In this document: one piece after another, positions 1 through 9,608 of the stretch | Layout of the letters: each line of letters opens with the position of its first letter | Numbering within the stretch: the first letter of the stretch is position 1 | Assembly: GCA_031280955.1 (NCBI GenBank) | Contig: JAITGA010000023.1 | Location: forward strand, 124,001-188,000 | Source of the DNA: Lachnospiraceae bacterium | Lineage (GTDB): Bacteria > Bacillota > Clostridia > Lachnospirales > Lachnospiraceae | Length of the DNA: 64,000 nucleotides | Direction of reading: 5' to 3' | Program-made: the position numbers and the translations under genes | The notes under the pieces: generated by a model | What the model saw: only the letters and a program-made list of their open reading frames with translations | The model's database searches: none | Told to the model about the DNA's origin: nothing

Positions 1-90
1 GAGAGCAATATAACCGAACAGCCGCTTCAAATGCGCCATGCTAAATTCGCTGTCCAGTGTTTCATCAACTTCAATCTTGTTGCGTGCCAT
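1..90 (-). CDS. ABC exporter half-transporter, second subunit (partial, N-terminus only)
   Basis: Only the first 30 residues are inside the window; the rest lies beyond the left edge. The peptide begins MARNKIEVDE and continues into a segment typical of the region before the first membrane helix of an exporter-type ABC subunit. Its ATG shares one base with the TGA of the upstream ABC gene (TGATG), so the two are translationally coupled. The assignment as the partner half of a heterodimeric exporter rests mainly on this coupling and on the degenerate ATPase site of the neighbour. Confidence 0.6.
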   Translation of the reverse strand, partial: MARNKIEVDETLDSEFSMAHLKRLFGYIAL

Positions 91-1811
91 CAGTCAAAAT
101 CTCCGTACTGTTGCTTGAATACTCTTGCGTAGTAACCCTCTTTTTCCATTAGTTCCTCATGTGTGCCTGATTCTACCATGCTCCCATCCTCGATGACCAA
201 AATCATATCGGCATCCTTGATTGAGGATATCCGGTGAGCAACGATGAAAACGGTGCGGTTGCCCAGATATTTGAGCGATTCTTGGATAATCGCCTCTGTT
301 TCCGTGTCAACGGCGGAGGTAGTGTCATCAAGAATAACGATTGCCGGGTCTTTGAGCAAGGCGCGGGCAAGAGAAATTCTTTGCTTTTGACCCCCTGACA
401 AACCAACTCCACGCTCACCGACTATCGTATCATATTGCTCCGGCAGCTTCATGATGAAGCCATCAGCATTGGCAATCTCTGCCGCTGCTTTGACCTCGGC
501 AAATGTACAGCCGGGACTGCTGTAAGCGATATTTCCCTCGATGGTATCAGAGAAAAGGAAGACATCTTGCATCGCCATACCAATATTGCCTCGCAGACTG
601 GTGAGGTCATAATTCTTCAAATTGACACGGTCAATCAAGATATCACCGTCGCTGGGGTCATAAAAACGGCAAAGCAGGTTCATCAGCGTCGTCTTGCCCG
701 AACCGGTCGCTCCGATAATCCCCACCGTCTGCCCCGGCATGACATTGAAACTGACATCCTTTAGTATTTCCTCGTTTTCGACCGTATAAGAGACATTGCG
801 GAAGGCAATTTGCCCGTTTATCCGTGGTATCGTGTATGCTCCATCCAGTTCCTTGATATCCGGCTCGACATCAATGGTCGAATATATCTTTTCCACCGAG
901 GTTACGAAACGTTGGTAGTCATTGGCAAGCCACCCCGACATCCTTAGCGGCAGGTTAATCATCCAGATGTAACCGTTGACCATCACCAATTCGCCGAGGG
1001 TAAGAGTGCCGCCGATTACCATAATACTGCCTGCCAGATAAAGTACAATCGTCGTCAAGCTCAAAAAGAACTCAAAGGCAGGTACATATTTTCGCCATAT
1101 CATCGCCGCTGCGATTTCCGCTGCCTGATAAGCATCGTTTTCTTTTCCAAATTTCTCGATTTCATACTCTTCACGGACAAAAGCCTTGACCACCCGGTTG
1201 CCGCCGATGTTTTCCTGTACTGCTGTCGTCAGGTTCGAGAACTGCTCACGGATTTTGTGAAAAGCCGGTCTGATGGACTTGAGCTGTTTCATTGCTGTCA
1301 ACGCTGTCAGCGGTACAACACAAAAGATACAGAGTGCGAGGCGGTAATCGACAAGGAAAATCATCACGATGGCGATTAGGAAAAAGAGAACGTTTTCATA
1401 GACACTATATATCGTGAAAGCGGTGAAATGACGGATTGCCTCCATGTCACCGGTCTGACGTGACATCAAATCGCCGGTACGGTTTTTGTTGTAAAAAGAA
1501 AAATCCTGTTCATGGAGACGGCGAAAAACATAATCACGCATCCGAAACAAAATGCCTTGCGAAGCCCGTTCAAAAATCAAGATATAGGTGTATCTGACCG
1601 CCGAACGAAAGATGGTCATGGCAATGAAAATCAAAAGTAAGGTAGGCAAAAGGGCGTAGTTGCCGCCCATCACAACATCATCGACAATCAGACCCGAGAT
1701 AATCGGGTTGATGATGAAGCAAACAGCGGTGATGGTGGCAAGGCTGAGTGCGACGATGTAGCGAGTGCGGTGTTCCGCAAGGAAGGTGCGAAACCATTTG
1801 AGTGCGTTCAT
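90..1811 (-). CDS. ABC exporter, fused membrane and ATPase domains (degenerate-site half)
   Basis: A 573-residue half-transporter: about six membrane helices in the first 290 residues, then a nucleotide-binding domain. Visible motifs are Walker A GATGSGKTT (about residue 370), the signature LSGGQKQR (about 473), Walker B ILDDTTSAVD (about 493) and a switch His in VAHR. The residue after the Walker B Asp is Asp where the catalytic Glu normally sits. In heterodimeric exporters such as BmrC/BmrD or TM287/288 one half has this change, so the other half (starting at 90) should carry the active site. Probable role: drug, lipid or peptide export at the cytoplasmic membrane; the substrate cannot be read from sequence. 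Start ATG at 1811. Confidence 0.9.
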   Translation of the reverse strand: MNALKWFRTFLAEHRTRYIVALSLATITAVCFIINPIISGLIVDDVVMGGNYALLPTLLLIFIAMTIFRSAVRYTYILIFERASQGILFRMRDYVFRRLHEQDFSFYNKNRTGDLMSRQTGDMEAIRHFTAFTIYSVYENVLFFLIAIVMIFLVDYRLALCIFCVVPLTALTAMKQLKSIRPAFHKIREQFSNLTTAVQENIGGNRVVKAFVREEYEIEKFGKENDAYQAAEIAAAMIWRKYVPAFEFFLSLTTIVLYLAGSIMVIGGTLTLGELVMVNGYIWMINLPLRMSGWLANDYQRFVTSVEKIYSTIDVEPDIKELDGAYTIPRINGQIAFRNVSYTVENEEILKDVSFNVMPGQTVGIIGATGSGKTTLMNLLCRFYDPSDGDILIDRVNLKNYDLTSLRGNIGMAMQDVFLFSDTIEGNIAYSSPGCTFAEVKAAAEIANADGFIMKLPEQYDTIVGERGVGLSGGQKQRISLARALLKDPAIVILDDTTSAVDTETEAIIQESLKYLGNRTVFIVAHRISSIKDADMILVIEDGSMVESGTHEELMEKEGYYARVFKQQYGDFD

Positions 1812-1832
1812 GGTAGTTTCCGTTAACTCTGT

Positions 1833-4538
1833 TTATTTATCCTTTCCGATATCGTACACCGAGCGTAGCCATATTTCAAGAGGGGTATCGCTACTTTCGT
1901 GTCCGGGCAGGTCTTGTTTAGTCCGTAGTATTTCCACCGTCTTTTCTCCTGCTTCCATATCAAAGAAGTTGTCTGACAACCAAATATCGCCGCCACTGGT
2001 AAATATTTCTACACTTTTGGCGAAAGCTACGCTTTTCACGGTAATCAGATTACCATCACGAGTGTACGTTAGGGCAGGGTCGGCAAATTGATAATACTTG
2101 GGAGGAGTAAATAGTGAACTGCCGGACGAGACTGTTTTCCCGGCGACAGTGAAATGAAAGCTCAAATGCACCTCACGCTCATTATAGTCTGCCAAATCCA
2201 TTTGTTCCAACCATATTCCATCAAGTGACGGAACTGTCACATCAGCACTTCCGGAGAAAATGACAGTGCTGTCATAATCTCTGAGTGACCAATGAACAGT
2301 ACCATTGATAGCGGTCATCGTCTCATTGGCAACATGTAGGCGTGCTGACTTCTCAAATGGAGCCGGTTCGGCAATCGGATAAGGACGCATATTCATCTCA
2401 CCGTTTTCATGACAAGAAATCATCAGCGGCGCAAATGCTCGCTTCTCATAATAATGAAGAGCTTTCCAACGTCCGAAATAATCTATTCCTGCCCATGAAG
2501 CCACCGGCCAGATATCATTTAACTGCCAGATAACTGTCCCCATCGAACGCCCCCGATGACGGCGGTTGTGTTCTATCGCATAGCGGATTGCATCGGCTTG
2601 TAGTAGCTGTGAGGCATAGATCAAGTCAGTAAACGCAGTCGGATACAGATATGTCGCCGAGATATACATCATGATTTTGCCGTTGGCTGAGCTATTCCTT
2701 TGGTGCATTTCCATCACATAGGAGAAGATATTTCGGTCTTTTTCCTCAGTAAAAGTAGCAATCGTCGCATAGGCGGGGAATGACTGGAAGCCAAACTCTG
2801 ACAGATAGCGGAAATAATGATCACGGAATGCGGTAAATGGTTCATTGCCGTGCCAGACACCCCAGTAATGGGTATCGCCCCTGTTTTCCGCCGATGGTTC
2901 ATCGTAATTGCCGCCGCTGGATGGTGAAGACGGCCAGTAAAATGTTGCCGGGTCTTCTTCCTTTAGGATTTGGGGAATCATGTATTCAAACATTTTGATA
3001 TAATCGTACTTTTGCTTAATCGACGGACGCCAAGAACGGTGAATCATCTGTTCTTCCATCTCGTTGTTGCCACACCAGATTGCCAAGGATGCGTGATGGC
3101 GGAGGCGGCGAACATTGTCACGTACCTCAGCGGCAACATTGGCGGCAAAATCATCGGTCAGCTCGTAACAGGCACAGGCGAACATGAAATCCTGCCAGAC
3201 GAGTAAACCCAGTTCATCGCACAAATCGAAGAAGTAACTATCGGGATAGTAACCGCCGCCCCAGATACGGACGATATTGTGATGGGCACAGGCGGCATCG
3301 GCAAGAAGTGATGCGGTACGCTCCTTGTTGATTCGGCTCAGGATATTGTCCTCGGGAATATAGTTTGCTCCTTTGGCAAAAATCTTTACCCCGTTAATCT
3401 GATGGGCAAAACCGCTCCCCCATTCATCGGGTTCGGTATTCACCGTCATCGTGCGTAAACCGATACGTCGTTTCCAACTATCAAGTGGAGATATCGCCGA
3501 TGACAGCGGTAACAAATCGACATTGATAGTATAGAGCGGCTGTTCGCCGTATCCTCTCGGCCACCAAAGAAGCGGCTCAGTTATCGTAAGGGAAAAGTTG
3601 TGTTGATGCTGACATATGGTTTGGGGATGGTAAGCCGAGGAGGAAGCCATCATGACGGAATCATCAATCGTCAAACTAAAGCTTGCCACCGCTGCGGCAG
3701 GATCATCTGCTGCTTGTGCCTCTTTGTCTGTATTCTCCGCACGAGGCGGGTAAACCGTCACCTCAATATCATAGCCTTTCCCCGAAAGTGCCGCTACCGC
3801 TACCGCAAAATCGAGGCTGACTTCGTCTGTGCCGTGTGTTTGCCTGATATAGACGGAATCTATCCGGGCATCATGGTAGGAAATCAGCGATACATCACGG
3901 AAAATCCCGCCATCGGGTAGACGCGGTCCCCAGTCCCATCCGAACATACAATGGGTCTTGCGCAAATGGGGATAACCGAGCATCGCATCCCATGAACCGC
4001 CGGCGTAGACCTTGGCGTTCTCATTCCTGATATACTTGACCGGAGAGTAGAAGCGTATCCGTAACTCATTTTCTCCCGTACTTACAAATCCTTTTCCCCC
4101 GCCCTTTCTCATCAAGGACAACAAATCGTACTCCCAAATGCGGTGCATGTTGTTGGCGGAGTAAATCTTCTCGGCACAGTAGAGGTTTTCCCCTGCCGCT
4201 TCATCGGCATGAAACACCCCGTCAGTCCGTACCCAGCGGTCATTGATGAAGATATCGGCAAGGGTATCAATGCCATCAAAACGCAGGATCAAGGAATCGC
4301 CACCGAGCATTTCCTCGCTTATGAAAAAAGTGCGGGAAAACTCGAAGTCATTGTCCATCAACTTCAAAGCCGAAAGCTCATTGTCACGGTAGTGGGGGTC
4401 GGGCATCAAGCCTTTTGCCAGTAACGCCCCATAGAGAGAGCCGGGAATAAAGGTTTCTATCAAATCCTCACTGACCCCGAAAATATTGTCGCCGATGATC
4501 CGCAAGTTCCAACTTCCGTTTAGTGACTCTCTAATCAT
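1833..4538 (-). CDS. beta-mannosidase-like glycoside hydrolase, family 2
   Basis: A 901-residue GH2 enzyme. It shows the N-terminal sugar-binding domain, an Ig-like domain and a TIM barrel with the acid/base motif WCGNNE (about residue 490) and the nucleophile region SEFGFQ (about residue 580). The WCGNNE context and overall length fit beta-mannosidases better than beta-galactosidases or glucuronidases. Expected reaction: release of beta-linked mannose from manno-oligosaccharides. No signal peptide is seen, so it should be cytoplasmic. A longer reading frame runs to 4607, but the ATG at 4538 is preferred: GAGGAAA lies just upstream and MIRESLNGSWNL is the usual family start. It overlaps the end of the upstream small membrane gene by 8 nt. 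Confidence 0.85.
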   Translation of the reverse strand: MIRESLNGSWNLRIIGDNIFGVSEDLIETFIPGSLYGALLAKGLMPDPHYRDNELSALKLMDNDFEFSRTFFISEEMLGGDSLILRFDGIDTLADIFINDRWVRTDGVFHADEAAGENLYCAEKIYSANNMHRIWEYDLLSLMRKGGGKGFVSTGENELRIRFYSPVKYIRNENAKVYAGGSWDAMLGYPHLRKTHCMFGWDWGPRLPDGGIFRDVSLISYHDARIDSVYIRQTHGTDEVSLDFAVAVAALSGKGYDIEVTVYPPRAENTDKEAQAADDPAAAVASFSLTIDDSVMMASSSAYHPQTICQHQHNFSLTITEPLLWWPRGYGEQPLYTINVDLLPLSSAISPLDSWKRRIGLRTMTVNTEPDEWGSGFAHQINGVKIFAKGANYIPEDNILSRINKERTASLLADAACAHHNIVRIWGGGYYPDSYFFDLCDELGLLVWQDFMFACACYELTDDFAANVAAEVRDNVRRLRHHASLAIWCGNNEMEEQMIHRSWRPSIKQKYDYIKMFEYMIPQILKEEDPATFYWPSSPSSGGNYDEPSAENRGDTHYWGVWHGNEPFTAFRDHYFRYLSEFGFQSFPAYATIATFTEEKDRNIFSYVMEMHQRNSSANGKIMMYISATYLYPTAFTDLIYASQLLQADAIRYAIEHNRRHRGRSMGTVIWQLNDIWPVASWAGIDYFGRWKALHYYEKRAFAPLMISCHENGEMNMRPYPIAEPAPFEKSARLHVANETMTAINGTVHWSLRDYDSTVIFSGSADVTVPSLDGIWLEQMDLADYNEREVHLSFHFTVAGKTVSSGSSLFTPPKYYQFADPALTYTRDGNLITVKSVAFAKSVEIFTSGGDIWLSDNFFDMEAGEKTVEILRTKQDLPGHESSDTPLEIWLRSVYDIGKDK

Positions 4539-4746
4539 GGGATTTCCTCGCTTCCTTAACTTTTCCGCCGACATAAATAAGCAACCAAAGCAAAATCGGA
4601 ACACCAATCATTGCTCCTATCAATGCCGCCAGAAGTTGTGACTTTTCCGGCAGGAAAACAGCAACGATGAAAGTTGCAACCACCAAACCGAGGAGCAACA
4701 CCACACCCAAGAGGGCGGCAATGCGTTTGAAAGGACTATTTTTCAT
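4531..4746 (-). CDS. small two-helix membrane protein
   Basis: A 71-residue protein with two hydrophobic stretches (residues about 10-31 and 38-58) and a short basic tail ending KVKEARKSHD. AGGATGA precedes the ATG. It lies between the 278-aa membrane gene and the mannosidase gene, overlapping the latter by 8 nt, which supports real translation and a common transcript. No family is recognised; a role in membrane traffic linked to its neighbours would be a guess. Confidence 0.65.
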   Translation of the reverse strand: MKNSPFKRIAALLGVVLLLGLVVATFIVAVFLPEKSQLLAALIGAMIGVPILLWLLIYVGGKVKEARKSHD

Positions 4747-4755
4747 ATATTCATC

Positions 4756-5592
4756 CTATAAATAAATATTGAGGAAGCTTAGTACAAAGCGGCTTCCATG
4801 GTATACGGCTTGAATCACGATAAATGTTTTGAAGAATGTGGCATTGTCCTCTTCTCGTAGTAGCTCTTTGACCCCAAAGTAAAGTAAAAGGACTGATACT
4901 ACCGACAAAAACGTGTTGATGGGAGAAATAACCGTATAAGCCCGCCAAGTCAACTGTGTCAGGATTGAAAGTACCGCTCCGATCGCATTGGGAATGTTGG
5001 CAATTGCCACGACAACAATAACAAGTGTTATTTTGTCCAGTTTCTTACGATTGAGCAAGAAGATTATCGTTGCCATGACCACAATGACAAGCACCGGGGA
5101 TATTGCCGGCATGAGGATTCCGCCAAAGACGGTTGAGAAGATGTTACGGATGAAATATGCCCAACCATTGGTTATTACTCCGGTGTTGCTCAGTACCCGC
5201 CGTAATAAAACGGCAATCACCCATAAGGCAGTAACAAGAATAGCTAATGTCAGATAACTGTCGCTGTTGTTTACGACATCTTTTATCTTGCCCATCGGGT
5301 CATTCCACATGTCGGAAATGAATCCGCTGATGCGTTTGGCATCTTCCTTGACATCAATGTTCTTGATCGTTTCCTTCGTCTGGTTGAATGCCTCTTCTGC
5401 TTCCTTTTTTAGCTTCTCAGCATCAGCTTCGGCGTTAGCGGTATTTTCTTCTTTGACGCTTTTGTCTTTGCCCGCATTACTTTCTTTCTCTACATCTAAA
5501 TACTTTGAGACCAAATTATCTTCACTCACGGGCGCATCTTCTTCCTTGACTGCCGCTGTTTCGTCGTGTTCGAGATTTTTTTCGTTTTCCAT
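4756..5592 (-). CDS. membrane protein with acidic, Lys/Glu-rich N-terminal region
   Basis: 278 residues. The first ~105 are highly charged (many Glu, Lys, Ala), predicted disordered or helical, followed by about five membrane segments from residue 110 onward. AAGGAGA lies upstream of the ATG. The membrane part is loosely like Yip1-type or other small polytopic proteins, but no family can be named safely. It sits 9 nt upstream of the 71-aa membrane gene and 21 nt downstream of the MFS gene, so all are probably co-transcribed. Confidence 0.7.
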   Translation of the reverse strand: MENEKNLEHDETAAVKEEDAPVSEDNLVSKYLDVEKESNAGKDKSVKEENTANAEADAEKLKKEAEEAFNQTKETIKNIDVKEDAKRISGFISDMWNDPMGKIKDVVNNSDSYLTLAILVTALWVIAVLLRRVLSNTGVITNGWAYFIRNIFSTVFGGILMPAISPVLVIVVMATIIFLLNRKKLDKITLVIVVVAIANIPNAIGAVLSILTQLTWRAYTVISPINTFLSVVSVLLLYFGVKELLREEDNATFFKTFIVIQAVYHGSRFVLSFLNIYL

Positions 5593-5613
5593 CTTTTCTC
5601 CTTTCGAACTTAA

Positions 5614-6897
5614 CTAACTTTCACATTTTATCATCTGATCTGCTGAATGTAACCTTACTTTGTTCCAAATCAACAGAATAATCAGCATTATTGTAAATAA
5701 CGAGCCGAGGATAGCAAAGAGTATACTCTGGGTATAATTGGTGAGGTGGTCTATCAGGCAGCCGGCGGGGTCAGCACCAAGACGGAGGGCTTGCCGCATC
5801 AAGCCGTCGTTAAGGACGAAAGATGCAAATTGATTCCCTGCCAATCCCGCAAACGCCCAGGCGCTAAGCAGCAAGCCATGGACAGTCGAAAGCTGATGAA
5901 TACCATAGTTTTGATGGAGGATGTTCGGCATACAGCCGAAACCGACACCAAAGAAAAACTGGACAACGAATATCATGAGGAAAGTCGTACTTAACCAGTT
6001 TTGGTTGATAGCGGCGATGAAGCAAACCAAAAGTGACATGACTGCCATGATGTAATAAGGAGTGTGCTTCGTTTTCAACTTGTCCTGCCATGAAGCAAGT
6101 GATATCCGCCCGACCACATTACTGACGGCATTGATACTGCATAGGAGAACGACCAATCCCATGTTGGCAACACCGATGGCATTGTAGAGTTGCTTTTCCT
6201 GACTGATGAGGGCTAGTCCGCAAGTGATATTAAGGAAAACCACGAGCCAGAGGAGAATAAAACGGCGTTCCTTGATAAACTCGCCGGCTTTCATGGTAAC
6301 AGTTCCCTCAGGAACGCTAAATTCGGGGCGATAAAGTAAGCGGCTGGCGATGAATAAGGCAACCGCATAAATGCCTGTGAGAACATAAAAGACCGTATAA
6401 ACCTTGAGTCCTGATTCCAGCAAGAAGCCGATAATGGGATTGGCGATAACCCCGGCGATACCAAAGCCGGCAATCGTCAACCCGGCGGCGAAGCCGCGGC
6501 GGTCAGCAAACCAAATCATCAGAGTTTTGATCGGGGTGATGTAGCCCAGACCCAGACCTATCCCTTGCACGACCCCGAAGCCAAGGATCGTGATGATGGG
6601 GTTCTTTATTTGAATCCCGATACCCGTCATCAGCCAACCGGTCGTAAAAAAGATAAAAGTCAAAAAAGCTGATTTGCGAGGGTTTTTCTCCACAATTTTG
6701 CCGCCGATGGCAGACGACATTCCCAGACAAAAAATTGCCAAGGAGAAACACCATTCGGTGACGGAGCGAGAAAATCCCGTATATTCATTGACATGGTCTT
6801 TGAAAAGTGTCCAACAATAGACGGCACCAATTGAAAATGTAATCAAGAACATCGGCAGGACACCGTTAAGATATTTGTTTTTTTCCCTTTTAAACAC
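5614..6897 (-). CDS. MFS transporter, OFA (oxalate/formate antiporter-like) family
   Basis: 427 residues with twelve probable membrane helices. The N-terminal part (FSIGAVYCWTLFKDH, then GLGLGYITPIKTLMIWF) is typical of the OFA branch that includes OxlT, which exchanges small mono- and dicarboxylates. The actual substrate is not predictable. The start is a GTG with GGGAG upstream; MFKREKNKYLNG is the usual short lead-in to helix 1. A membrane protein gene follows 21 nt downstream. Confidence 0.85.
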   Translation of the reverse strand: MFKREKNKYLNGVLPMFLITFSIGAVYCWTLFKDHVNEYTGFSRSVTEWCFSLAIFCLGMSSAIGGKIVEKNPRKSAFLTFIFFTTGWLMTGIGIQIKNPIITILGFGVVQGIGLGLGYITPIKTLMIWFADRRGFAAGLTIAGFGIAGVIANPIIGFLLESGLKVYTVFYVLTGIYAVALFIASRLLYRPEFSVPEGTVTMKAGEFIKERRFILLWLVVFLNITCGLALISQEKQLYNAIGVANMGLVVLLCSINAVSNVVGRISLASWQDKLKTKHTPYYIMAVMSLLVCFIAAINQNWLSTTFLMIFVVQFFFGVGFGCMPNILHQNYGIHQLSTVHGLLLSAWAFAGLAGNQFASFVLNDGLMRQALRLGADPAGCLIDHLTNYTQSILFAILGSLFTIMLIILLIWNKVRLHSADQMIKCES

Positions 6898-7080
6898 TAA
6901 CTAGTGACTCCCATTCTGCTAATTAGGCGTTTTCAAGGACTTGCGCTGTCTGTCCTTGATAATGGCTTATGAGAAGTGTACTACAGCCACCCCACTATTG
7001 CAAGAAGTTTGCGGGAGGGATGTTGGCGGGGGGGGTGACCTTATTGGGTTCGGAGATTGTGAAAATCCTTATCCTTATAT

Positions 7081-7797
7081 TTATCGTCCCTTTTCGATTA
7101 TCTTAATAAGCAAATCTCGTGGATGAACAAGAGCGTATGTAAAATCAACGATATTCTTTTCTGTAATCCATAATTGCCCCTCTCCAATATTTCCTCTGTG
7201 TTGTCCGTCGGAATAGTACTGGTTTGTCTTGACCTCTTCACTCGAAAGCACCCAGTACCTTATCGCATCACGCCAAACTCCAACCCAAAGAAAAATATCA
7301 CAACACCGAGGTTTTAATTGTTGAAAGTTCATATCAAATCCTTCAAGTGAATCTGTTGATAAGGCTTTCATAATCAATGAATCCCCTCCTTGGCGTTTGA
7401 CAGCTCTTGATGCTTTTATCTCAATGCGAATACCATCATACCAAAAATCGTATTGTCCTGAATAACTCGGGTCAGTCTTTTTGGTGGGGCGTTTCAATTC
7501 CGGGATTAACTCATTAAGATGCCTGTGTGCCCATGTTTCACCAAAGGTTCTCGGTGCTGTTATCTCAAAAATATAAAGATATTTGTTACGTTCTAAGTAT
7601 GAACACCGTATTTCGTAATATTGTTCTAAATCGAGAATGTGATTTGCAATCAGATGACTGATTACATATTCGAAACGGTTAAACGGAAAAACAGAATACA
7701 AATTTTCGAGAAACTCATCCGTCAAGTCATACTTTCCGGGTTGGCTCTCATTAAGCGCAGAAATGTAGACCTCTAATTCCTCAAGCAGATTTTCCAT
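7081..7797 (-). CDS. restriction endonuclease of R-M module 1 (PD-(D/E)xK type, probable)
   Basis: 238 residues, no close family recognised. The segment around residues 118-130 (YDFWYDGIRIEIKAS) fits a PD-(D/E)xK nuclease core: an acidic residue, about eight residues, then ExK. It overlaps the 3' end of the adenine methyltransferase gene by 17 nt and has its own AAGGAGG upstream of the ATG, the usual layout of a type II pair. Being translated after the methylase would allow protection before cutting. The recognition site is unknown. The gene is visibly more AT-rich than the neighbouring core genes, which suggests acquisition. Confidence 0.7.
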   Translation of the reverse strand: MENLLEELEVYISALNESQPGKYDLTDEFLENLYSVFPFNRFEYVISHLIANHILDLEQYYEIRCSYLERNKYLYIFEITAPRTFGETWAHRHLNELIPELKRPTKKTDPSYSGQYDFWYDGIRIEIKASRAVKRQGGDSLIMKALSTDSLEGFDMNFQQLKPRCCDIFLWVGVWRDAIRYWVLSSEEVKTNQYYSDGQHRGNIGEGQLWITEKNIVDFTYALVHPRDLLIKIIEKGR

Positions 7798-9541
7798 TCT
7801 TCAAAGCCTCCTTGATATAGTTTGCTTGCTTTTGGCTAATGCTATAATACTGATAAATGACTTCCTGTGCTTCATTCATGATACAATCATTTCCCTTGAT
7901 GATGCTGTTTGATATTGCACTCCATTCAGAATTTTCTTCCGACAGCAGTTTTGGTAAAGGTAACTCACATAGATTTCCTTTGAGAATCTTGATTTCTCCA
8001 AATTTCTTTAAATAGGCGAATTGAAAAAGTTCAGAATTAAGAAGTAGCAATACTGATTGGACACTCATAAATGGAACATCCGGAATTAAGATATTAGCAC
8101 TATTCAAAAACAAGCTGCCAGAATCATCATAGGCAAAAACCAGTTTACTAGAAATGAATTTATAAACAAGCTTTTCCTTTGCTCGATAGATTTCATCCTT
8201 GGCAATCTGTTGAAATTGTGAACGGTCATAAACAATATGCTTTTGGGGAGACATCAGCTTGAATGCCTTAATCTCTTTTCCTGTATAAATAGGTTCACTA
8301 TTCTCCAAAGGCGCATCAAACAATTTTTCAGCATTATTACCTGTCACTATGCCTAACGCAAAGATACTGTCAGATAATGTGAATTGTCCCTTGAAATAGA
8401 GTGAATTTAGTATATCCCTGTCATATGAATCAATCAAAGAGAAAACATGATGAGCATTTTGTTTGTACACATCAGAGTTAACGGTAAAAGTCCTTTTCCC
8501 GTCACACACGTTAATAACACCGTCTGTGTGTTTCTTGGAAACAGTTAGTGAAACAACTTTTGATGTGACACCGCTAAAAAGATTCGGAAACAACTCAATC
8601 TGCTTAACAGAATAATCACAAAGAAGTTTTGAACGTAAATAGCTATGTGTCTTTACGTTTAACAATGATTCCGGTAAAAGAAAAATCAATAAACCATTAT
8701 CCGTAAGTGAGTCTAAGGCAGTAAAAAGAAAACATGAAAAGGATTCACCCATGGATTCTTTAACCAAATTATTCTTAATAATAGCTCCCCATGGGGGGTT
8801 CGTAGCAATGTAATCAAACTTTCTGCTCTTTATCTCTAATTCATCGACGGCATCGAAAAAACCGGGTTCTGTCAAATAGTCTGTCAAATACACTTGCGGG
8901 GTAAACTCAATTTCCTGATACCGCATGATAAGATTGGCTTTACATAGCATAACAGCAATGGGATCACAATCTACTCCATATAACTGCGTTGGTGTTGCAC
9001 CTTGTGCGTTAAGCAAAAAACTGCCACTTCCGCAACACGGGTCTAAAAGTGTTTCTCCTTTTAAAAAGCTGAGTCTTTCGCTAAGCTGCTTTGAGAGCCA
9101 CATAGGTGTGTAGTATAATCCTTGTTTGTTCTTATCGCCTTCCATATATGTAGATTGGTAAATAAGTCCCAGCAAGTCAGTTTCATTTATAGGTAGCTTA
9201 GATGATATTAAGCTTTTTATAAGAGTATGACAAGAGTATTCAGATATGAAGTCTTGTACATTTTTTTTGTCCGCTTTTGTTCCGTCAGCAATTCCAATAC
9301 AATTAAAGCAATTAAGCACAATTGAATACATGGCACTAAAAATATCTGCTCCGCAACAGTTTATCTCATCAAGTAATGCATTTATAATAGGCAGATTATT
9401 AGCGTCGGAAAAATATTCCAGAGGAAGAATTTTCTTTCTCGAATTGGTTTTATTAGCGCGCTTTGTCAAACGCTCCGGATGACAAGAAACATTGAGGCGA
9501 GCCCAGTTTTTTTGCGTAGCTTTCGAAATTATAACTTCCAT
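7781..9541 (-). CDS. DNA adenine-N6 methyltransferase of R-M module 1
   Basis: 586 residues. The SAM-binding motif DPCCGSGSFLLNA (about residue 164) and catalytic NPPWG (about residue 247) identify an N6-adenine methyltransferase of the gamma-like order. A ~250-residue C-terminal part should hold the target recognition domain. GAGAGGG precedes the ATG. It is paired with the overlapping nuclease gene (7081-7797) and probably co-transcribed with the 159-aa membrane gene upstream. Length and motif order fit Eco57I/TaqI-like methylases, but the protein is too short to contain its own nuclease. Confidence 0.85.
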   Translation of the reverse strand: MEVIISKATQKNWARLNVSCHPERLTKRANKTNSRKKILPLEYFSDANNLPIINALLDEINCCGADIFSAMYSIVLNCFNCIGIADGTKADKKNVQDFISEYSCHTLIKSLISSKLPINETDLLGLIYQSTYMEGDKNKQGLYYTPMWLSKQLSERLSFLKGETLLDPCCGSGSFLLNAQGATPTQLYGVDCDPIAVMLCKANLIMRYQEIEFTPQVYLTDYLTEPGFFDAVDELEIKSRKFDYIATNPPWGAIIKNNLVKESMGESFSCFLFTALDSLTDNGLLIFLLPESLLNVKTHSYLRSKLLCDYSVKQIELFPNLFSGVTSKVVSLTVSKKHTDGVINVCDGKRTFTVNSDVYKQNAHHVFSLIDSYDRDILNSLYFKGQFTLSDSIFALGIVTGNNAEKLFDAPLENSEPIYTGKEIKAFKLMSPQKHIVYDRSQFQQIAKDEIYRAKEKLVYKFISSKLVFAYDDSGSLFLNSANILIPDVPFMSVQSVLLLLNSELFQFAYLKKFGEIKILKGNLCELPLPKLLSEENSEWSAISNSIIKGNDCIMNEAQEVIYQYYSISQKQANYIKEALKNGKSA

Positions 9542-9608
9542 CTATACCCTCTCATAATCAGAAACAAATCAAACTATAAACTAAATAAACTTTCCTGAAC
9601 GGTTTCAT

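Noticed and set aside
4539-4607. Extended N-terminus of the mannosidase
   Set aside because: The extra 23 codons overlap the small membrane gene and lack a ribosome site; the ATG at 4538 is better.
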